From positions 1 to 12,537 of the forward strand of contig JAEYZK010000075.1 of NCBI GenBank assembly GCA_023428085.1: a stretch of DNA of 12,537 bases. The letters run 5' to 3'. Position numbers and translations under genes: made by a program. This document shows, one piece after another, positions 8,069-12,537 of the stretch. How positions within the stretch are numbered: position 1 is the stretch's first letter; each line of letters opens with the position of its first letter. Source of the stretch: Pseudomonadota bacterium. Lineage in GTDB: Bacteria; Myxococcota; Myxococcia; Myxococcales; Anaeromyxobacteraceae. Below the pieces are notes generated by a model. The model made no database searches. It was not told the DNA's origin and saw only the letters and a program-made list of their open reading frames with translations.

Positions 8069-9922
8069 TCACCGCAGGCGGGCGAGCAGCGCCCGCGTCG
8101 CCTGGTCTCCCGGGTCGAGGCGCAGCACGTCGTCGAGCTGCGCCCGCGCCTCGGCGGTGCGCCCCGCGCGGAGGAGCAGCTGCGCGAGCTCGCGGGCGAG
8201 CACCGCCTGCTCGGGCCGGATCCGGCGCGCCCGCTCGTACGCCCGGATGGCGCCCGGGAGGTCCTGCGCCTGCGCGAGCATCCGGCCGAGGTACCGCGGC
8301 GGGTCCATCTCGTCGGGCGCGAGCCGCATCGCGTGCTCGAACGCGGCCCGCCCGGCCTCGAACGCGCCGAGCTCACCCCGCGCGATCCCGAGGTTCACCC
8401 ACGCGCGCCAGTAGCGCGGGTCCACCGCGAGGACGACCTCCAGCCGCTCGATCGCCTTCTGCGGCTGGCCCATCGACGTGTAGGCGACCGCGAGGTTGTT
8501 GTTGGGCGTCACCTGGCGCGGCGCCTTGCGCACCTCCGACTCCCAGAAGCGCACGGTGGTGGACCAGTCCTCCGTCCGCACGGCGGTGCGCGCCCAGAGG
8601 AGCGGGACGGCGACGGCCGCGAACCCGGCGAGGACGAGCGGCGCGGCGGCCCGGCCGCGGGCCTCCGCGCGCGGCGCGAAGGCCGACGAGAGCGCGCCGC
8701 CCAGGATCGCGCCGGCCGCGAGGCAGAACCCGACCGACGGGAGGTAGAGGAGCCGCTCCGCGAGGAGCACGCCGACCGGGACGAAGAGGTGGAGGACGGG
8801 GAGGAGCGCGACGAAGACCCAGAGGACGCCGATCGCCACGAGCGGCGCGCGCCGCAGGAGGAGGACGCCGGCGGCGAGGACCAGGGCCCAGGCGGCCGTC
8901 GCGACGGCGAAGCCCGCGGTCGGGGCGGTGATCGTCGGGATCCGCGCGGCGTACGCGAAGTCGCCGCCCAGGAACGCGGGCAGGGCCAGGATGCGCAGGT
9001 ACTCGGCGAGCACCCGGCTCATGGTCATGAGCACGTGGGCCCGCGGCGTGCCGAGCGGGAACCAGAGCGCCACGGGCTTCACGCCCAGCGAGGGCCACCA
9101 GCCCGCCCCCGGCTCGTGCAGCGCGGCGGTGTGGCCGGCGAGGTAGGGGAGGAAGGCGAGGCCGAGCGCGCCGGCGACGATCGCCGCGCGGCCGAGCGCG
9201 CGCCGCGCCTCGGGATCCCGGAGGCCCGGCCGCGCGGGGAGGCCCGCGGCCGCGGGCAGCGCGTACGCGACGAGGAGGTAGATCGGCGGGATCATCACCG
9301 CGACCTCCTTCGAGAGGATGCCCAGCATGAGCACCAGCGCGGCGGCGGCGATCCCGCGCGCGCGCCGGGCGCGGAGCGCGAGGAGCAGCGCCCACAGGGC
9401 GAAGACCGCGGAGAGCGGCTCGGTCCGGCCGAAGATCGTGACCACCGACTCGGCGTGCGCCGGGTGGACCGCGAACAGGAGCCCGGCGGCGAGCGCGATC
9501 CACGCGGCGCGCGCGGGCGCGGCGACGGCGCGGGCGAGGTGCCCGGCGAGCGCCACGACGAGCAGGCTCGCGATCGCGTGCAGCGCGATGTTCACGAGGT
9601 GGTAGCCGAGCACCGCCTTCTGGTGGACGGCGTAGTTGAGCGCGAACGAGAGCGTGGTGAGCGGCCGGTACGGACCGCGGACCGAGGGCGGGCCGGCGTA
9701 GCCGTACAGCTCCTGGAAGATGCGCGGGACGTTCTCGAGCTTCCAGACGAGCGGGTTGTTGATGGCGGTCCAGCCGTCGTCGAGGATCGGCGGGTTGTGG
9801 ATCGAGCCGAGGTAGGGGAGGACCGCGGCGAGCGTCACCGCGTACACGAGCAGCCACCGCGGCGGCGCGACCGGGGGCGGCGCGGGCTCGAGCGCGGAGG
9901 AGGCGGCGGGCGACGGGAGCAT
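8069..9922 (-). CDS. TMTC-like polytopic membrane glycosyltransferase (GT-C fold) with C-terminal TPRs
   Basis: 617 residues from the ATG at 9922. The N-terminal two-thirds is a multi-pass membrane region with many hydrophobic segments from about 23 to 445. Recognisable motifs in order: ILDDGWTAINN (46-56, acidic pair D48-D49, as in the first luminal loop of GT-C enzymes), GRTEPLSA (165-172), LSKE (203-206), LAERLLYLPSVGF (387-399) and RTEDW (449-453). This order matches the TMTC/DUF1736 family, whose animal members are O-mannosyltransferases using dolichol-phosphate mannose. About four TPRs follow (roughly 470-617) and, by analogy, would lie in the periplasm. A bacterial member would be expected to use a polyprenyl-phosphate sugar to modify exported proteins; donor and acceptor are unknown. 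The gene begins 5 bp after the aat stop, with GAGG (9926-9929) overlapping that stop codon, so translational coupling is likely. A non-enzymatic TPR membrane protein is the alternative. Confidence 0.82.
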   Translation of the reverse strand: MLPSPAASSALEPAPPPVAPPRWLLVYAVTLAAVLPYLGSIHNPPILDDGWTAINNPLVWKLENVPRIFQELYGYAGPPSVRGPYRPLTTLSFALNYAVHQKAVLGYHLVNIALHAIASLLVVALAGHLARAVAAPARAAWIALAAGLLFAVHPAHAESVVTIFGRTEPLSAVFALWALLLALRARRARGIAAAALVLMLGILSKEVAVMIPPIYLLVAYALPAAAGLPARPGLRDPEARRALGRAAIVAGALGLAFLPYLAGHTAALHEPGAGWWPSLGVKPVALWFPLGTPRAHVLMTMSRVLAEYLRILALPAFLGGDFAYAARIPTITAPTAGFAVATAAWALVLAAGVLLLRRAPLVAIGVLWVFVALLPVLHLFVPVGVLLAERLLYLPSVGFCLAAGAILGGALSSAFAPRAEARGRAAAPLVLAGFAAVAVPLLWARTAVRTEDWSTTVRFWESEVRKAPRQVTPNNNLAVAYTSMGQPQKAIERLEVVLAVDPRYWRAWVNLGIARGELGAFEAGRAAFEHAMRLAPDEMDPPRYLGRMLAQAQDLPGAIRAYERARRIRPEQAVLARELAQLLLRAGRTAEARAQLDDVLRLDPGDQATRALLARLR

Positions 9923-9927
9923 CGGCC

Positions 9928-10629
9928 TCAAGAGGTCGGGGCGGACTCCTCGAGCGACCAGCGCCCGCGATGGGTCGGGGCCCGCAGCGCCCGGGCCAGC
10001 CGCTGCAGGAACGCGGGGCGGGAGATCTCGTGCGCGCCGAACCGGACGAGGTGCTCCGTGCGCACCTGGCAGTCGACGAGGTTCACGCCGCGCGCCGCGA
10101 GCCAGGCGACGCTCCGGACGAAGGCCACCTTCGAGGCGTCGGGCCGGTCCGCGAACATGGACTCCCCGAAGAACGCGGTCCCGAGCGACACCCCGTACAG
10201 GCCGCCCGCGAGCGCGAGCCCCTCCCAGGCCTCGAACGAGTGCGCGAAGCCGAGGTCGTGGAGGCGGAGGTAGGCGTCGCGCATCTCGGGGGTGATCCAG
10301 GTCCCGCGCTGGCCGGGGCGGGCCCGCGCGGCGCAGCGGTCGATGACCTCCGCGAACGCCTGATCCGCGGTCACCCGGTACCGCTCCCTCCGGATCGCCC
10401 GCTGGAGCGAGCGGGGGACATGGAGGCGCGCGGGCTCGAGCACGAGCCGCGGGTCCGGCGACCACCAGAGGATGGGGCTGTCATCGCCGAACCACGGGAA
10501 GATCCCGGAGGCGTACGCGACGAGCAGCCGCTCCGGCGAGAGATCGCCCCCGACGGCGAGGAGGCCGTCCGGCTCGGCCCGCGACGGGTCCGGGAAGACG
10601 GGCTCGCGGGGCAACCGGTAGATGGGCAC
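9928..10629 (-). CDS. aat: Leucyl/phenylalanyl-tRNA--protein transferase
   Basis: 233 residues (E. coli Aat has 234). It transfers Leu or Phe from aminoacyl-tRNA to the N-terminal Lys or Arg of proteins, creating the primary degron that ClpS reads. Family blocks in order: GGDL (27-30), GIFPWF (42-47), WWSPDPR (55-61), GTWIT (109-113), AHSFEAW (129-135), GGLYGV (142-147), FFGESMF (153-159) and DCQ (186-188). D186 and Q188 fall at the numbers of the E. coli catalytic relay residues. The start is GTG at 10629, because the second codon onward (PIYRLP) aligns with known Aat N-termini and no upstream in-frame start exists. No Shine-Dalgarno is visible; a -10-like TATATT lies 6 bases upstream. It is the first gene of the leftward block aat / TMTC-like / clpS / clpA and is divergent from actA. 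Confidence 0.98.
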   Translation of the reverse strand: MPIYRLPREPVFPDPSRAEPDGLLAVGGDLSPERLLVAYASGIFPWFGDDSPILWWSPDPRLVLEPARLHVPRSLQRAIRRERYRVTADQAFAEVIDRCAARARPGQRGTWITPEMRDAYLRLHDLGFAHSFEAWEGLALAGGLYGVSLGTAFFGESMFADRPDASKVAFVRSVAWLAARGVNLVDCQVRTEHLVRFGAHEISRPAFLQRLARALRAPTHRGRWSLEESAPTS

Positions 10630-10635
10630 GGGGGA

Positions 10636-10641
10636 AATATA
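10636..10641 (-). promoter_or_regulatory. Candidate -10 element of aat (possibly leaderless transcript)
   Basis: The minus strand reads TATATT at 10641-10636, an AT island in very GC-rich DNA. Transcription usually starts about 7 bases after a -10 hexamer, which would be at or next to the aat GTG (10629). With no Shine-Dalgarno present, this fits a leaderless or near-leaderless mRNA. No good -35 hexamer is visible 16-18 bases further upstream (CCGCCA-like), so an activator may be needed. Confidence 0.4.
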
Positions 10642-10727
10642 CGGTGGCGTGCGATGGGTGGCGGGAAAGGCCGGGTGCCCGCCCCACCCCGCGGTCCCCA
10701 GGCCCCCCCTGCACGCGGTACGTCCCG

Positions 10728-10741
10728 TTGACCCACATCAA
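10728..10741. promoter_or_regulatory. FNR/CRP-family operator between aat and actA
   Basis: TTGACCCACATCAA matches the FNR/Anr consensus TTGAT-N4-ATCAA at 9 of 10 defined bases, and lies inside a perfect 5-bp inverted repeat GTTGA-N6-TCAAC (10727-10742). It is centred about 129 bases upstream of the actA ATG and about 106 bases upstream of the aat GTG, so it could serve either gene. Known FNR-type regulators at such sites sense oxygen, NO or redox state. The match is visible in the sequence; the regulator is inference. Confidence 0.65.
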
Positions 10742-10817
10742 CCCTTCAGAGACCTTCCGGTCGAGGGTTGCGCCGAACAGTTTACGCCCCGGCGCGGGCC
10801 CGGGGTCCCAGAGGACG

Positions 10818-10836
10818 CCGTCATCTGTCATGACGG
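10818..10836. promoter_or_regulatory. Perfect 7-bp inverted repeat in the actA leader
   Basis: CCGTCAT (10818-10824) and ATGACGG (10830-10836) flank a 5-base spacer, with an internal 8-bp palindrome GTCATGAC (10827-10834). It ends 27 bases before the actA start. It could be an operator or an RNA hairpin in the leader. A GGAGG at 10840-10844 follows it but is 19 bases from the ATG, too far for a normal ribosome binding site. Confidence 0.4.
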
Positions 10837-10863
10837 ACCGGAGGCCCCTGCGCCCGCGAACCG

Positions 10864-11514
10864 ATGAGCGCACTCTTCAGCCGGAGATCCAACGCGCTGT
10901 TCAAGGCCGTGCTGGTGCTCCTCGTGGCTGGCGCCGCGGGCACCGTCTCGGCCCTGATGCTGTACTGGCGGACGCCGTACGGCACCGGACAGCAGGAGCA
11001 GGTCGCCCAGCCGGTCCAGTTCGACCACCGGCACCACATCCAGGACGACCTCATCGACTGCCGGTACTGCCACACCACCGTGGACACGGCGCCGAGCGCC
11101 GGGATCCCGTCCACCGAGCTCTGCCTCAACTGCCACTCGCAGGTCTGGAACAAGAGCCCGCTGCTCGACCTCGTCCGCGCGTCGTACTACGCGAACGAGC
11201 CGATCCCGTGGGTGCGGGTGCACCGGCTCCCCGACTTCGTCTACTTCAACCACGCCGTCCACGTGAACAAGGGCGTGGGCTGCGCCGAGTGCCACGGCCG
11301 CGTCGATCTGATGCCGGCGATCCAGCAGGACCAGCCGCTCACGATGGGCTGGTGCATGGACTGCCACCGGAACCCGTTCCCGCGCCTCCGGCCGCTCGAC
11401 CAGGTCACGAACATGAGCTGGCAGCCCGAGGGCGATCCCGAGGAGCTGGGCCGTCAGCTGGCGAAGCAGAACAACGTCAGAGCGCGAACGGACTGCTACA
11501 CATGCCATCGCTAG
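10864..11514 (+). CDS. actA: ActA, pentaheme cytochrome c subunit of alternative complex III
   Basis: 216 residues. Alternative complex III oxidises quinol and passes electrons to a periplasmic carrier or terminal oxidase in bacteria lacking or supplementing cytochrome bc1; ActA carries the covalent hemes. An N-terminal membrane anchor (about 11-35) precedes a periplasmic domain with five CXXCH sites: CRYCH (66-70), CLNCH (87-91), CAECH (140-144), CMDCH (164-168) and CYTCH (211-215). Extra histidines in F-x-H-x-x-H contexts (H55, H58; H130, H133) are candidate distal ligands. The GWCMDCHRNP block and the RRSN N-terminus fit ActA proteins. The ATG at 10864 is the only start after an in-frame stop at 10831-10833, but its ribosome site is poor. 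The last 13 bases overlap actB, so the two are coupled. Other multiheme cytochromes (c7/NrfB-like) are unlikely given the ActB neighbour. Confidence 0.95.
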   Translation: MSALFSRRSNALFKAVLVLLVAGAAGTVSALMLYWRTPYGTGQQEQVAQPVQFDHRHHIQDDLIDCRYCHTTVDTAPSAGIPSTELCLNCHSQVWNKSPLLDLVRASYYANEPIPWVRVHRLPDFVYFNHAVHVNKGVGCAECHGRVDLMPAIQQDQPLTMGWCMDCHRNPFPRLRPLDQVTNMSWQPEGDPEELGRQLAKQNNVRARTDCYTCHR

Positions 11515-12537
11515 GCAAGCTCCCCATCTACGGTCAAGGCACCTCGATCGCCCCGCGCTGGCGCAGCACCGGCGAGCTCGAGCAGTGGCTCGCGCGCGCC
11601 GCGCAGGCGTCGGCGGAGGCCGACCCGGCGGCGAAGCGCGGCTGGGACGAGTTCCCCGAGGGCGCGGCGGAGCCGCCGCAGGGCGTGAACCGCCGCTCGT
11701 TCCTCCAGCTCATGGGCGCCGCGGCCGGGCTCGCCGGGCTCCAGGCGTGCAAGCCGCGCCGCGAGGCGCTCGTGCCGTACGTGCGCCAGGCGGCGAACGT
11801 CGTGCCGAGCGTGCCGAACGCCTACGCGACGGCCTTCGCCCGCGGCGGCCTCGCCGTCGGCGCGGTCGTGACGAGCTGGGAGGGCCGGCCGACGAAGATC
11901 GAGGGCAACCCGGAGCACCCGTCCTCGCTCGGCGCCACCGACGCCACGCTCCAGGCCGAGATCCTCGACCTGTACGACCCGGAGCGTACGCGCGGCGCGA
12001 TGCGCGACCGGCGGAACCTCGGTCCGGCCGCGCTGTTCGAGGAGCTCGCGGCGCTCGCCCGCACGCACGAGAAGGACGGCGGCGCCCGCCTCCGCTTCCT
12101 CGTCGAGCCGACGAGCTCCCCCACGCTCGAGGACCTGCGGCGGCGGGTGCTGGCGCGGTTCCCGCGCGCGCGGTTCACGGCCTGGTCGGCCGAGGCCGAC
12201 GGCCAGGCCCGGGCCGGCGCGGCGCTCGCCTTCGGCCGCCCGCTCGAGGCGCACTGGTCGCTGGCCGGCGCGGACGTGATCCTCGCGCTCGACGCCGACC
12301 TCCTCTCCCGCGACGGCGAGCCGCTCCGGCAGGCGCGCGAGTTCGCCGGCCGGCGCGTGGACGCGGCGAAGATGAACCGGCTCTACGTCGCGGAGCCGGC
12401 CTTCACGGTCACGGGCGGCATGGCGGATCACCGCTTCCGGATGCGCGGGGCCGAGGTGCCCGGGTTCGCGCGCGCGGTGGCGGCGGAGCTGGCCGCGCGG
12501 CACGGCCTCGCGGCGCTGGCGCCGCTCGGCGCGAAGG
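11502..12537 (+). CDS. actB: ActB, iron-sulfur/molybdopterin-oxidoreductase-like subunit of alternative complex III (3' end beyond window)
   Basis: 345 residues visible of a family near 1000. ActB is a periplasmic fusion of a cofactor-less molybdopterin-oxidoreductase-like part and a C-terminal ferredoxin-like part that carries Fe-S clusters; only the first part is in the window. An unusually long leader precedes a twin-arginine signal NRRSFLQLMG (63-72), matching the extended Tat signal typical of this family. LQAC (80-83) follows and is a possible lipobox, so C83 may be lipid-anchored. C83 is the only cysteine visible, so the N-terminal CxxCxxxC cluster of true molybdoenzymes is absent, as expected for ActB. 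Conserved-looking blocks include EGRPTKIEGNPEHPSSLGAT and LDLYDPERTRG. The start at 11502 overlaps actA by 13 bp. Its C-terminal clusters and the usual actC-actF genes lie outside. Confidence 0.95.
   Translation, partial: MPSLGKLPIYGQGTSIAPRWRSTGELEQWLARAAQASAEADPAAKRGWDEFPEGAAEPPQGVNRRSFLQLMGAAAGLAGLQACKPRREALVPYVRQAANVVPSVPNAYATAFARGGLAVGAVVTSWEGRPTKIEGNPEHPSSLGATDATLQAEILDLYDPERTRGAMRDRRNLGPAALFEELAALARTHEKDGGARLRFLVEPTSSPTLEDLRRRVLARFPRARFTAWSAEADGQARAGAALAFGRPLEAHWSLAGADVILALDADLLSRDGEPLRQAREFAGRRVDAAKMNRLYVAEPAFTVTGGMADHRFRMRGAEVPGFARAVAAELAARHGLAALAPLGAK

Noticed and set aside
7630..8376. An extended ClpS with a 130-residue N-terminal addition
   Set aside because: The open frame continues upstream, but that part lies over the TPR region of the upstream gene in another frame and looks like a shadow. 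ClpS is normally about 100-115 residues.
10481..10873. Minus-strand open frame overlapping aat and the actA leader
   Set aside because: It overlaps aat in another frame, and its upstream part runs through the FNR box and palindrome with codon use unlike the neighbours. No homology is recognised.
11511..12503. Minus-strand open frame opposite actB
   Set aside because: It is antisense to a frame with a Tat signal and conserved ActB blocks; composition is typical of a shadow.

Overview
The window looks like chromosomal DNA from a very GC-rich, aerobically respiring Gram-negative bacterium. Gene content and sequence style suggest a myxobacterium-like deltaproteobacterium (Myxococcota), possibly close to Anaeromyxobacter. 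The support is extreme GC at third codon positions, an ActA/ActB-type alternative complex III, a complete Aat/ClpS/ClpA set, and a large protein built of carboxypeptidase-regulatory-like domains. The taxonomic placement is inference.

Layout, left to right. (1) 1-1168, minus strand: N-terminal half of the ATP-dependent helicase HrpB, running off the left edge. (2) 1169-1457: a divergent intergenic region holding a symmetric array of 7-bp repeats (eight units pointing each way around a GC-rich centre), then a candidate heat-shock promoter, then a strong ribosome binding site. (3) 1458-1886, plus: a small heat-shock protein (Hsp20). (4) 1887-2056: a palindromic dispersed-repeat or terminator-like element between convergent genes. 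(5) 2057-5206, minus: a 1049-residue membrane-anchored protein made of about ten beta-sandwich repeats, function unknown. (6) 5207-5310: a second, more decayed copy of the 7-bp inverted array. (7) 5311-10629, minus: aat, a TMTC-like membrane glycosyltransferase with TPRs, clpS and clpA. (8) 10630-10863: a divergent regulatory region with an FNR/CRP-type box and a second palindrome. (9) 10864-12537, plus: actA and the start of actB, the first genes of an alternative complex III operon, running off the right edge.

The block 5311-10629 is functionally coherent. Aat attaches Leu/Phe to the N-termini of proteins, ClpS recognises such N-degrons, and ClpA (with a ClpP not in this window) unfolds the substrates. 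It is therefore the bacterial N-degron pathway from tagging to unfolding on one strand, except that a polytopic membrane protein with C-terminal TPRs lies between aat and clpS, 5 bp after aat. ClpS also carries Gln at the position of the E. coli Met40 gatekeeper.

The right-hand module is respiratory: pentaheme ActA and the Tat-exported ActB belong to the quinol-oxidising complex that replaces cytochrome bc1. The FNR-type box between aat and actA suggests redox control of this operon, possibly also reaching aat.

I found no tRNA or rRNA, transposase, CRISPR array or prophage gene. The many long open frames antisense to real genes are by-products of the high GC content. No gene-free stretch exceeds 300 bases; the longest is 1169-1457.
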